Assembly (NCBI GenBank): GCA_026724425.1
Contig: JAIUCV010000009.1
Coordinates: 22,139,050-22,203,049, forward strand
Source: Erythrophleum ivorense
Lineage: Eukaryota; Streptophyta; Magnoliopsida; Fabales; Fabaceae
Reading direction: 5' to 3'
DNA: 64,000 nt
Shown: one piece after another, positions 45,078-56,249 of the stretch
Numbering within the stretch: the stretch's first letter is position 1
Layout: every line of letters starts with the position of its first letter
Notes under the pieces: model-generated
What the model saw: the letters and a program-made list of their open reading frames with translations, nothing else
Databases searched by the model: none
Told to the model about the DNA's origin: nothing
Made by a program: the position numbers and the translations under genes

Positions 45078-46410
45078 TTAGAAGCCACTTGCAGATCTGG
45101 AATATGATTTACACAACTTATACAACTCAAGATCCATCTGTAGGTTTGGAATCTTAGCATTAATGATTATATCAATATCCTCTGGAAATGCATATTTATC
45201 ATGATGCACTAGAGACAATAAGATATGAGCATGTGACAGTCCCCTCTTTTGGAACTTGATGGTATACATATATGATAAAAAAGCAATAGTTATTAAATGG
45301 GAGTAAAAAAATTTGCTTACTTCAAAAATAATAATACACTTGAATCAACATGTCATAAATGGGGAAAATGCAGGCTCACCAACAATAATAGAGCCAAATG
45401 GCTTCTTTTGCATTAAATTCTAAAGCTTCATTTTACAAATCTTACAAAGTATATCTAGATGATCTACAGACTAAAATCCATTTTTGTCATAAAATTACTT
45501 GATCTCAAGCCAAGTAGAATTGCAGGTAAATGTCAAGAAGAGATTGAGATATCTAGTCCGCCTACATATTGCCATCACATCTTGATAGTTTTAAATCATA
45601 TATTGTGATCTTCTAGTAAAACTTGAGGGAAGGATTATGCACTTCCTTATACCAATTGCAACCAAATCTCCCCTAATCACAGTAGCAAAAAATCCTTTAT
45701 GGACTTCAACTCTTAATCTTTTTTTATGTGATCTAATATACTTTAACCTTTGGGACTCAATCATAGTACAACTATCAACAATAAACTGGTGTAACAATCG
45801 TCTAGGTTGAAGTATACATGAAGATTTGTATGGTTGAGTCATCAGACGAAAAGATAGGAATTCTTAAATAGTAACTCTTATTTGCTTGCTACAACTTTGC
45901 AAAGAAGAATTGTCATGCAATACATTATCTTTATAGCCATCCTCCCCATAAGGAAAAAAAAAGGATACTACATAAAAAGATTACATGGATGAAGCTCATT
46001 TATGTGCTAAAGCGAGTTAGATTTTGTTTCAATAATAATATCTCCTTTAGTAGAGCTAAAATCTAGGTCTCCAACAGCTAAGGCCACAACCTCAGAAGAT
46101 GATGGAAGGTTGTATAACCTACCATCATAATATTTTTTGTTCAATAAGCATAGCTTAAAATTGATGGATTCATTGGAATGTAAAGCTGATGCTACCATAC
46201 AAAAGCTTTGAACAAATGGATTGTAATGATCCAACATTAATTTCAGATTGCCAGCAATTTCAGGCTATACTTCTAGCTCAATATCACAAGATCTATAAGA
46301 CAAAGGAATCAAGGAAACAAAGAATTTTATACACAAGAAAATACAAAGTAATCTTGCATGAAAAAATTAGAAAACCATTAGATTCATTAAGAGGGATGAT
46401 TCTTTTCACC
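45078..46410 (-). pseudogene. Helitron Rep (replication initiator) domain
   Basis: 46007-46237: MLDHYNPFVQSFCM and NLPSSSEVVALAVGDLDF, the Helitron N-terminal domain. 45591-45842: LLHQFIVDSCTMIESQRLKY and IILPSSFT. Then a RYLNLFLTFTCN-like piece at about 45,500. 45078-45269: YTIKFQKRGLSHAHILLSL, the HUH-type hydrophobic-His motif of Rep, then PEDIDIIINAKIPN. The pieces are separated by stops. The catalytic tyrosines expected after this block are not clearly seen. Confidence 0.83.
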
Positions 46411-46413
46411 TAA

Positions 46414-48453
46414 TGACTGATATTCTATTACTAATTTCATACTTAGTATCATAAATATAAAGTTAGGAGTACATTGGACGGGATCCTTCACTGGGTAGCA
46501 ACCTACCTATCTAATGGTAATTTTGTCTAGGCAGTACATAACTATAAGGACCAGATGAGAACTTTACAAACTTGTTAATTTTTTCCTCCAATTGATGTAA
46601 AAGAAAAAATAGTGTTATAAGCTCTAATATTACATAAAAATGACTTTGAGAAATAAAAATGAACATGACCTATAATTAAAAATTAAAAATATTTAATATT
46701 GAATTTCTAGAGTTCTTAAATTGTATTAAGATTCCACTTATTATTAAAATAATAATAAATTGAACCAAACACTTTTATATTTGAGAAAAATGCTAAATGA
46801 GGCATAATAACGAGCAAGTATTGAAAATAACTAAGTGCGCACTTTTTATTTTTTTATATTATTTTTTTTAATTTCTCTATGTTTTAACCTTTTTTTAGCC
46901 TTTTCTATTTTTAAATTGTCAAATTTATTTAAAATAAATTATCCGATTATATAAGAAAAATTCAAAAAAAAAAATTTGCTGATTGATTTAAATTAGTTTT
47001 TGATCAATTTGATTTTGACTAATTTAACCGATTTTAGACTAATTTGACCAATTTTTTTAATAAATTAATTTTTTAGATTAACTGAATCGAATTAAAAACT
47101 AGTTCTTAATCTAACATATCAAATCAATTAATCTAATTCAATTCTTTTAATGATAATATATACTCCTTGGAACATATGAAAATATCATTTCCAGTACTCG
47201 CATAATCCTATATAAAATTAAACATGAATTGATATTAATAAAATAATTAGTAGAAAAAAAATTAAAAGCCACACTTTTAGGTCAGAGTAAAACAATATCT
47301 TATCTCTTTTATTTTTTGGGCCTTAATTTTACTTTTTTTTTAAATGTATAAATCATGTCTAACTCTACCAGGAGTCCATTTTGGTTAATATAAAGGCAAA
47401 TTATATTTAAAGATTTAAATTTTATAAAATTTATAATAAAATATTTTAAAAATTAAAATTACTATAACTTATTATTATAGTTTTAAAAAAAGTATTATTA
47501 AAATTAAAAATTTTACTACTAGAATAATTTAAATTATGAATTTTGATAATAATATTTTTTAACATTTTAATAATAAATTTCTTACAATTTGATAATAATT
47601 TTAATTTTTAGATATAATTTTAATTTTTTTGATTTTTATTATATAGTTTATAAAATTTGAATTTTTAAATATAATTTTTTAATATAAAATTACAAGTGAT
47701 GAAGAAATTTACTTTTTAAAAATAAAATATTATATTTGAGATAAATGGTGAATATAATATAAAACAATTCCACTTCTCAGTAAAACGGGGAAAAGTGACC
47801 GAAAGGAAAACGCACGTATGCGTACGAAGACTGGTGGGCCCGTGACAGTCATAAAACGTGTACTAGCAGCATCCCGTTTTTCATTTTAAAAAATAATTAT
47901 TACATTATTTTTTAAAATAAAAATATAATAATTATTTTTATCCTATTTATTTATTTTTATAATATTTTTTACATTAAAGAAAGCTGATAATACACTGATA
48001 AGAAAAGTGACATGACACCCTGTTTTGTCAAAAGACAAACACAATAAATGACAAGCAGGCACTGACACGCCAGCACAGAGGACTCTTTTTTCTAGATCAT
48101 TCATAATATCAAAAATCAAATCGGATTTGTTTTTTTTCCACTTTATATAATCTCATGTTTATTACAAGAATATGTTAGCAAAATTAGACTTAAACTTTTT
48201 GCTTAAAAAAAAAGGAGCAACGTGTGAAATGTTTGAATTTAAAAAATATTAGATGTATATGTTATATATTAAAAAAAATCTCAATATCAATAAACTTTTT
48301 ACAATATACATTATATTTCAATTATTATTTTATGAAATAGATGAGTGATATTTACTCTTTTTATGATAAAAAATTATATTAAATAACTTTAAATTTACAA
48401 AAAACAAATTTTTTGTTATAAATTATATAAATTAAGGATCTTTCAGTGTAGAA
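46414..48453. other. AT-rich intergenic sequence, no gene seen
   Basis: Long A/T runs. The one stretch of normal composition is at about 47,800-47,875 (GCACGTATGCGTACGAAGAC and TGGTGGGCCCGTGACAG), possibly old single-copy or regulatory DNA. Confidence 0.5.
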
Positions 48454-48640
48454 TTGGAAAGAAAAAAATGAAATTATTTTTAATAAAATTAATTTTAATT
48501 TTATAATAATTATTTAATTATTATTTAATATTCTTTCATAATAATTATTTAATTATTAAAAATAAAAATATTATAAATATTTTTTATTTATAAAATTAAT
48601 TTTTTATTTTTTATTTTTTGTTAATACCAAAAAAGTTTTT
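48454..48640 (+). repeat. AT-rich repeat, left of the defensin gene
   Basis: GGAAAGAAAAAAATG ... TTAATACC. Aligns over its length with the reverse complement of 49,918-50,102, including AATAATTATTTAATTATT and AAAAATATTATAAATATTTT blocks. MITE-like; no clean terminal duplication seen. Confidence 0.6.
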
Positions 48641-48957
48641 AGTTATAATTTTTTAAGAAAAATTATAATAACAAAATCTATATCATATAATATTTATAAT
48701 AAAAATTTTTAAAAATTAAAATTATTTTTAAAAATTAATTTTACTATTAATTTTAAAAAATTTATTGTTAAATATAAAAAATATTAAATTTTTTATATTT
48801 AAAAATAAATATATTAAAATTAATAATAAATTTTTTTAAAATTTAATGATAATAATAATTTTTAATAATTAAGATTCTTTATTATAAATTTTACAATATT
48901 TAGATCTTTTGGCTGTAATTTTTTTATTTTTTAATCGTCATGATGACCCCAATTTCG

Positions 48958-48967
48958 TTATTTAAGG
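48958..48967 (+). promoter_or_regulatory. candidate TATA element of the defensin gene
   Basis: TTATTTAAGG about 80 bases before the ATG, followed by GC-richer leader sequence (GCCACTGGGCTGCAGC). Confidence 0.45.
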
Positions 48968-49042
48968 CCACTGGGCTGCAGCTTCATCCTGTGTCTTGAA
49001 ATAGGAGCTAGCTACCGTCTGCTTACTCTCATTATTTCAGAC

Positions 49043-49576
49043 ATGGCTAGGTCTGTGCCTTTGGTTTCCGCCATTTTCGTCCTCCTCCTTCTTGTGGCCA
49101 CTGGTGCGTATTTCTTCACTATTTCTTGATCCGATCCATAATTATGCATGGTTTGCTTTCTTTAACCAGGTAGATCCATTCGGATTCTCTGCAGTAATGT
49201 ATACGATGTTGTTAAGAGAGAAAAATACTAAACATTAAAAGTTTCTTTCTCTAATTTTGTCAGTTAGAAGCTATTGTTACTCTCAGTTTTATTTTTTGTT
49301 TTGGTTTCTCTAAGTACACGATGGGTATTTACCCGTAAATGGTGGCTAGTTAGATGCTTCTAAAATCTTGGCACTGCTGATGCTGTTCTTTTCTTGTGTT
49401 GGTAAGAGATGGGGCCAATGGTGGCTGAAGCAAGGACGTGCGAGTCTCAGAGTCACCGCTTCAAGGGAAGTTGTGTGAGCAAATCTAACTGTGCTGCTGT
49501 TTGCCAGACTGAGGGCTTCCCCGGCGGCCACTGCCGTGGCTTCCGTAGCCGATGCTTCTGCACTAAACCCTGTTAA
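49043..49576 (+). CDS. plant defensin precursor, two exons
   Basis: Exon 1 is 49043-49103 (ATG to donor GTGCGT) and exon 2 is 49407-49576 (acceptor TTGGTAAG to TAA). Joined they give 76 residues: a signal peptide (MARSVPLVSAIFVLLLLLVA region, cleaved after VAEA), then a 47-residue mature peptide starting RTCESQSH. Eight cysteines at mature positions 3, 14, 20, 24, 34, 41, 43 and 47 fit the C-X10-C-X5-C-X3-C-X9-C-X6-C-X-C-X3-C plant defensin pattern, with the G-X-C (GHC) gamma-core. The intron in the signal-peptide codon region is typical of the family. The peptide is secreted and basic; family members act mostly against fungi. No defect seen. The acceptor is chosen because it alone keeps the frame. 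Confidence 0.95.
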
Positions 49577-49917
49577 GAATGGGGTCCACGTGTGTTGTGG
49601 TTGGCAAGTGATGCATCCATCACTTTTCCCCCTCAAGATCTGTGTATTTTGTGGGTGTTCATGAATAATGCTATTGAACCTTTCTGTAATGCTTCATTCC
49701 TTAGTCTTGTCTTTTTCTATTCTAGAGGTTCTGATCGTCTGGGTGAGGCGAAGGATGGCCGATGTAGTGAGAGTGATGAACAATAAGTTCTTTATCTGTA
49801 CCTTCATCTGCTTTTATTTTACTCCACCTTTTTAGGGTATGTTTATTATTTAATTTTGTAAACCGGATTTCTTTGATAGAACCCAGATCACCTGATGACC
49901 GGTTTACCACATAGAAA
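49577..49917 (+). other. 3' UTR and flank of the defensin gene
   Basis: No further coding. ATGAATAATGC at about 49,661 and AATGCTTCATTCC at about 49,690 are plausible poly(A) signal surroundings. Confidence 0.45.
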
Positions 49918-50102
49918 GGTATAATGAAAATAAAAATAAAAAATAAAAAATAAAAAAATAATTTTGTTAAAAAAAAATATTTATAATATTTTTATTTTTA
50001 ATAATTAAATGATTATTATTAAAAAATATTAAATAATAATTAAATAATAGTTATATTAATAAAATTATAATTTTTTTAAATTTTTTTCTTCTTCTTTCCG
50101 CT
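49918..50102 (-). repeat. AT-rich repeat, right of the defensin gene, inverted
   Basis: Reverse-complement relative of 48,454-48,640. Runs from GGTATAATGAAAATAAAA to TTCTTCTTTCC on the plus strand. Confidence 0.6.
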
Positions 50103-50420
50103 ATATCAAACGGCCGTTAAGTGGTGAGGTGAGAAGAGAATAGGAGGAGTGAAGTTCAAATTTGCTTGGGCGCATAGAGTAAGGATTTAATATATATATA
50201 TATATATATAAACATTTATTTATATTTTTTACTTGAATATACTTTATAAGAATAAGAGAAAAAAAAATTAGGTGAACAAGTGTAATTAAATAGTAATTAT
50301 AAAAATATAATATATAGAGAGAGAAAGAGAACAGAAAATTATAGAGAGAATCTTTTTGTTTGATTTATATCAAGCAAGTGAGGAGGGGATTTAGTAAGAG
50401 AGTCAGAGAGAGGAGAGAAT
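50103..50420. other. no gene seen; (TA)n microsatellite
   Basis: A (TA)n run at about 50,190-50,210 and a purine-rich GAGAGAG stretch at 50,310-50,420. Confidence 0.5.
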
Positions 50421-50757
50421 TAAATAGGATTATGTAGCCAAATGGATCTTAAAAAATTTGAAAAAATAAAAAGGTATCGTGACCCTTCTGTGCACCATGC
50501 CAAACAAAACTCTGCACTGGTTCTGTAGTGAGAAGGAAGAAGAATTAAAGGAACCGGTTATGTAGTGAAAAGTTAACAGGATAATGGATCTTAAATAGGA
50601 TTATGTAGCCAAATGGATCTTAAAAAATTTGAAAAAATAAAAAGGTATCGTGACCCCTCCGTGCACCATGCCAAACAAAACTCTGCACTGGTTCTGTAGT
50701 GAGAAGGAAGAAGAATTAAAGGAACCGGTTATGTAGTGAAAAGTAACAGGATAATGG
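50421..50757 (+). repeat. 171-bp tandem duplication
   Basis: Copy 1 is 50421-50591 and copy 2 starts 50592. They differ by CCTTCTG against CCTCCGTG-type changes and one base missing in copy 2 (GTTAACAGG against GTAACAGG). Confidence 0.93.
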
Positions 50758-50980
50758 CTGGATTGACTGGGGAATATAAAAGTTAAAGAAATGTAAAAAT
50801 GGATAAAATATTTCATGTGGACCTGGCAAAACCCCTCGATGTAGCTCTCTCTGACTGGCAATCAAGCAGCGTTTGGATCACATGCGAAGCGAAGGGATGA
50901 GCAGGGCCTATGAAGCGACAAAACGACGATGTTTCATTCAACTAATCCCAGTCATTTGCGTAATCTATGGCTCGACAGCA

Positions 50981-51050
50981 TGACACGTCCTAGAGTTTAT
51001 CAGCCAATCTTTGCCATCCATTGCGTGCAATTCGAGCCGTCCATTTAAAG
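50981..51050 (+). promoter_or_regulatory. candidate promoter of the 51,155 frame
   Basis: ACACGTCC (ACGT core, ABRE-like) at about 50,983, CCAAT at 51,004, and CCATTTAAAG (TATA-like) at 51,041-51,050, followed by a pyrimidine-rich leader to the ATG at 51,155. Confidence 0.4.
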
Positions 51051-51154
51051 CCCCAGAATCCACCTGTCTCCTTTCACCACCCAAGTGCAACAAGTTCACT
51101 CATCTTCAACCTTTGGCTCTGTTCATCTTCAATCCAAGGGCTAAAGAGTGGAAA

Positions 51155-51346
51155 ATGGGTATGAGCACTCGTCTGGCAGTGGGCGCTGTTGCTGGAGCTT
51201 TAGGTAGGCTTGCTTTGGGAGAGGGTCTAAAATACGAAGAGGAAAAAATTGCTGAGAAGGTTGAAAATGATATGACGATGATTATAGCAATTATTATTAT
51301 TATTAAGTGGGCTTGCTTTGAAGGCCAATTCTCTCTGTCATTCTAG
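51155..51346 (+). CDS. possible small protein, SRC2-tail-like
   Basis: 63 codons from ATG 51,155; an in-frame upstream ATG at 51,011 gives 111 codons, but it lies upstream of the TATA-like box. The part RLAVGAVAGALGRLALGEGL followed by KYEEEKIAEKVENDM resembles the Gly/Ala-rich tail of SRC2-type C2-domain proteins as I recall it. No C2 domain lies upstream, and the end runs into an Ile-rich ATT repeat (IIAIIIIIK), suggesting the original C-terminus was replaced. Either a truncated gene relic with its promoter or a short real gene. Confidence 0.4.
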   Translation: MGMSTRLAVGAVAGALGRLALGEGLKYEEEKIAEKVENDMTMIIAIIIIIKWACFEGQFSLSF

Positions 51347-52811
51347 TATGTATGTATATATTTCATCTCCAAGTTGGATTGTATGCATCTATCTTCATTT
51401 GTTGGCTGCTCAATGAAGTAATTAACGGTTTATCCTATGACAACCTCCTAATGTTTACGAGGCTCTTTTAAAGAAGTAAAGTTGGTTTGTCTATCAGTCT
51501 TTGGCATTTCAGAATTTGGCAAGCGTACTTGCAAATCAGTGTATGTTGCTAGTATGGAAGATGGATCGATGCATGGCTTATTAGTTTCAAAGTCTTTGTA
51601 CATAATCAGTGTTTGTCTATCTTCCATGGCTAGTGCAAAGAAGGAGGACGAGCATCGTGCCTTGGGGGACTAGAATGAACGCATTCAGGGGTTATTTCAG
51701 AGTTTTAATGCGGAGCATTTTTGGGGGCTTTAATCGATGCTTCAGATTGCGCGAGATGGATGACCAAGATTCATTCATTGTTTCATGGAAAAAAACTATC
51801 TAAAACGTCACTGTTTTAACGATTCGTACGTGATGCGTATGGTAGGGATACGCAGAGGATCGGGACCCAGTCCACAATCAAGCGTGGTTCGGTGCTTGTT
51901 GTGACCTACCGAAAATTGGAATAGAAAATAATTTTTTATTTTTATTTTAAAAAATATGAAAATAAAAAGAAAATAAAAAAATAAATAAGTAATGATAAGT
52001 GAAATAAAAAATAATTTTTATTTTTACTTTTATTTAAAAATAATAATTTAATAATTATAAAAAAAAATAATATTATATAAAAAAATGTTTGCCATACAAT
52101 AAAGCAAATAAGATTTAAAAATGTGATAGAATAATTATTATATTTTTATATTAAAAAATAATAAGAAATATATATTAGTGAATAATTGTAATAAATATAT
52201 AATAAATTAAAATTTCTTATTTTTCATATTTTTTTGTTTCTTTTAAAGAATGATAATTAATGTGTTCTCAATGATTTTTTCTTTTTTTTGGTAACTCTTC
52301 TTTTATTTTTCTCTTAAATTTATAAACTTGCTTTATAAATTTAGTTGAATAAGTACAGATCCAAGATATTAATATTGTCTTACATTCTTTGATTTTTATT
52401 AATTTATAATTGATATATTTTTAAAATTATTTTAATTTACTCATTGTAAAAAAAGTTTTCACATAATATAAAATTATAATTTTATTTAATAATAAAATTT
52501 ATTAAGTTTCTAAATTTTAGTATAAAATATCATTTTTATTTTTATTATGATAATAAATATTATTAAATATTTTTATTTTTAAAAAGAATATATATTATCT
52601 AATGAATTAATTTCACTTATAACTAATAAATTCGAGGAGAGAGTGCTTAATTTAATTTACTATACTATCTTTTAGTGCATTTGTATCCAAAATTCAGGTG
52701 CATACACCTCTTTCAAATTTTATTTTATTATTTTGCTTGTTTTAGGTAGTCGATTCTTGGTTTAGACGATGGGAAAAGGAAATAGGGTCTAAATCAAGCA
52801 CGTAAAATTTA
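51347..52811. other. no convincing gene
   Basis: 51,480-51,805 has two overlapping open frames without motifs, possibly 3' flank of the preceding gene. 51,900-52,620 is AT-rich repeat-like sequence. Confidence 0.45.
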
Positions 52812-52930
52812 GAAAAAATTAATATGGAGAACTCAGGCCAGCCAAATATTACTCTAAAGGACCTTAAAAATTAATATTACTCAGCAGAATCAAATAAAAA
52901 TCGATGGACAAAAATGCCCTTACTCTATTA
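52812..52930 (+). repeat. left terminal inverted repeat of the MULE
   Basis: Pairs with 56,250-56,362. The best conserved parts are the outer 12 bases, GGACCTTAAAAATTAATATT (right: GGACTTTAAAAATCAAAATT) and CAAAAATGCCCTT. Confidence 0.82.
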
Positions 52931-53509
52931 ACAAGCCTTATGAATCCCATGATTTACTCCTGCCATTGGTTCTTCTTCTTCTGCCATTTTTGTTCATCAT
53001 CAATTTTGGCTTCCTCCATGATTTTTCTTCTCTTCAGTTCGTCATCGTTCTTCCCTTCAGTTCATCATTGTTCTTCCCTTCATTTCTTTATCCTTCCCCC
53101 CCAATTTCTTCCACCCTTCATCTGGTCCTCTTATCATCTTATGAGTTTTGTAGCTATGCATAGTCATAACATGAGTAAAACAGAATAAGCTAAATAGATT
53201 TATTGATATGCTAATATTGAAGGCTTTTTTGTAAGATTTAATAAGTAGCAATCTATGATATGTTATGTCTCTCAAATCCCCATGGTTAATGGCAAAGTCT
53301 TTTTCTTCTTGTAATCTGTATTATATACAGTATTTGGGTTGAAGTTACAAGGACCCAAATCTGCATTCTATATGGCATTTGCTATTGCTTATCATAAGTT
53401 AATTATTTTCACTTTCTCTTACCTTGTATGGGTATGGAGATTTGAAGTCAAAACCAACACTTAGGCCAAAGTATGGCGTTAAGGATAAATGAATGGTTTC
53501 AACAAAGCA

Positions 53510-55645
53510 CTAATAAGGCTTAAGTCGGTTATTATCAAGCTGTATCTATTATTACAAAGTTTAGGGATATTATTACAAGAATTTAAAAAATTTACTACTA
53601 TGTTTATGCGTGTTACTAATGGATTTAATAAAATTTACTACTCCTTTTAAGGACCTACTATAGTATAATTATTAGTTGCTTTAGAACTATTACTACAAAA
53701 TTTAAGATTGTTACTACGCGAGTTAAAGAAAGTTACTACAAAGTGTTATTTTGTACATCCAGTTTTTACCTCTCTAGTTGTTTTCATTAATAGATTTTTT
53801 CCCTCACCTTTGGCCACGAATGAAAGTCAGATTAATCGAATCATGTTATATTATATATCTACCATTTCTCTTCTTTTACCACTTCATTTACAATCTTAGA
53901 TTTTTCACTATCAATCAAGTTTTTTTATGTTAAATTTGACTTTATCTTAAGATTACAAGATTACAGTCTACTTAAAGAAGGGATAGATAAAATATGAAAA
54001 GCTAATAAAAATACTTATTCTCTGCACATGACTAAAAATTTTGGTTGATACAAACATTACATTGCCAGAAATCCAAAAAAACTAAGCAATTGATTATTAT
54101 TAGTATTAGGGATAAAATTAACAAATTCAAATAACAAAGATGACTGATATCATTTCCAAGAGCCAATCACTACATAAGTACAAGGAATGAAAGAAATAAA
54201 AATGAAAAATGGGACATTATTGATACAAAATTGACATTTGACCACTTGCAAATATTCTTAAATGGATTAAAGAAGATCTAGAACACATTTCCTATCATGC
54301 ATGATAAGAATGACTTCCTTCACTTGAATACAAAGAGAAGCGCTGTAACTGGTATGCAGGGATTAAAAAAAAGGAAATGCTGCAACTGTTATGCTTCCAC
54401 GCCTCCCCTCATTCCATGAATATGCTTGCTGAAAATAAAAAATTCAACTCATTAAGTAACCAATAGAAAAAAGAATGGAGCAAGAAGCTACCCCTTTATT
54501 TTACACATGGTAAGACTTCTGTTACTATATGACGATGACATTGGTTGTGATGTATTTGTTGAAATGCTTCTTGTTGTTATTGTTGTTGTCGAAGAAACTT
54601 CCACAGGCTTTCTTGAATGGGTTTTCCCTTTGTGCATGCATTTCTCATAGTGCTTTGAGCCTGGATATGCTTCCTTTGAGCATCTTCATTTCTTGCCATA
54701 TGTTTACCTTCCTGGCTCTAAGTCTACTTTTCTACCATATCTCATTTGAAGGCATCCCCATCCGACTGCAGTCATATGAAATAAAAAAAAAAAGTGAATC
54801 ATAAACCTGAATCAACTAAAAATAATGTGCTTCATTCTTACTGGAATGGAGGGGGAAGAGCCTCAGAGAAGAAGACATTGAAGAGTCTTAGCTTCTTTGG
54901 ATAAAGTAAATGAGATCAGGTGGGATGAGGTCTTTGAGATTAAGTATTTAAAGATAAAAGCTTGTTGTTCAAATTATTGTCATTGAATTGTTATGAAAAC
55001 CTATCTCTTGCATTTGTTACACTTATCATTTTTTGATACAAAAAGCTTTTATATAAATAAATATTTTAACCATATACTGATGAAGAAGAAGAACTTAAAA
55101 AATTTTAAAGACAAAAGGAAAATGGATTTCTTCAAGTGTTTGAAGTGAAGGGCATATTTAGAGGAGTCATTGGTTGCAGCATCTTTTTTATGTACATGGA
55201 TAAGACTTATGGCTCTGATGATATGCTTCTAGGGTTTATGAGTGAGTGAGTGAGAGTATGAGTCAGCTCTTATAATTATTGCACCTCTTAATTTTCATGC
55301 TGAGGGATGTTCTCATTTCAAATTTAAAGGGAATCATTGGGTAAGGAACTCTTCTCCTCTTATTTTCATTTTTGTAAATCCTTATTCCTATGTCAAGTTT
55401 ATAATCCAATGGTATATAGTTTTAGGACTATTACTATGAAGTTTAGGGATGTTACTATTGGATTTAAGAAAATTTACACCTACTTTTAGAGAACTTTCAA
55501 AATATAGTTATTAGTATAGTTTAGGTCAGTTACTGCAAATTTTAAAAATATTACTAGTGGACTTTAGGGAATTTACTATCGTGCTCAGGCTATCTAAGTT
55601 TAGAATCATTAATGCCAAGTTTAGTGATATGACTTACTAGACCTT
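53510..55645 (+). repeat. pair of direct internal repeats of the MULE
   Basis: 53,510-53,750 and 55,425-55,645 share a diverged ~220-bp text built of TTACTA(C/T)-type units, such as ACAAAGTTTAGGGATATTA here and GAAGTTTAGGGATGTTACTA there. Each lies about 0.7 kb from its end of the element. Confidence 0.6.
54500..55010 (-). pseudogene. captured growth-regulating factor (GRF) fragment: QLQ exon, intron, WRC exon
   Basis: On the minus strand, 55,010-54,842 is the QLQ domain (FEQQAFIFKYLIS, then PPDLIYFIQRS and SSSLRLFPLHS after a frameshift). 54,841-54,766 is a 76-bp intron with GTAAGA and CTGCAG borders. From 54,765 the WRC exon reads GWGCLQMRYGRKVDLEPGR, then GKK*RCSKEAYPGSKHYEKC, MHKGKTHSRKPVEVSS, and a Thr/Ser-rich tail to about 54,500. 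GRFs are plant transcription factors; QLQ binds GIF co-activators and WRC binds DNA. Here the first WRC cysteine is lost (two codons gone, one a stop), the signature Trp is TGA, and QLQ has stops and a frameshift. The intron shows capture from genomic DNA. Confidence 0.87.
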
Positions 55646-56249
55646 AAGAAAATAGACGATTATAGCAGCAGAAAAAAGAATTTCAAAGGATTTTATAATC
55701 TTATTATAATCATAACAATCAAATATTTACAACTATTCTTTTACAACCTTCACAACGGGATGTTCTTGTCTATAACTATAATAATACAAAATCTAGGGAA
55801 AGAAATAATCAATGCATTACATTTTTCTGGTTTGCTTCCTTTAAGTTGTTGCCATTGTAGCTGCCACTGTATTACCACGGCACTTGTTGCCATTGCAGTT
55901 GCCATTATGGAGTATTGTCATTCACTGCCCAAAGTTTCTTCGCTGACAATACCTAGATATATTTTGATTTTCAGGTGTTGCTTACTATTGCTTCTCATAA
56001 ATTTGAGAGAGAGGAAGAATTTTTCGAAGGCTGGCTCTAGCACGCATCGTTTAAACCGTTGAAAGATGCCCATCTAGTGAGAAACTGTCCAAGGGTTTTC
56101 AGTGAATGGTTACGGGAAAAACCATATAAGGGTTTTTAGTTATCGATTACAAGACAAATCGTTGAATGATAGGTAATAGAGGGCCGAGGAGGAAAAGAAT
56201 AGTGTTTGGAGGGCAAATAGTGCTTTTGGATTCGAATGACTTGTTTAAC
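55011..56249. other. MULE interior right of the GRF fragment
   Basis: Apart from the internal repeat (55,425-55,645), no pattern is recognised. The 100-codon frame 55760-56062 has a Cys/His-rich run (SCCHCSCHCITTA) caused by GCCATTG-type repeats and matches nothing I know. Confidence 0.45.

Larger units (their letters stand above)
37977..46410 (-). mobile_element. degenerate Helitron (Rep/helicase plus RPA-like gene)
   Basis: Right to left (minus strand) come Helitron Rep N-terminal blocks, the Rep core, a Pif1-type helicase and an RPA70-like protein, the layout of autonomous plant Helitrons. All parts carry stops and frameshifts. The limits given are those of recognisable coding; the true TC and CTRR ends were not found. 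Confidence 0.85.

Noticed and set aside
52904..53188. Plus-strand Phe/Ser-rich frame at the left end of the MULE
   Set aside because: Pyrimidine-rich TTCTTC repetition and overlap with the terminal repeat; no family similarity.
54529..54804. Plus-strand 91-codon hydrophobic frame
   Set aside because: It is the antisense shadow of the WRC exon of the GRF fragment.
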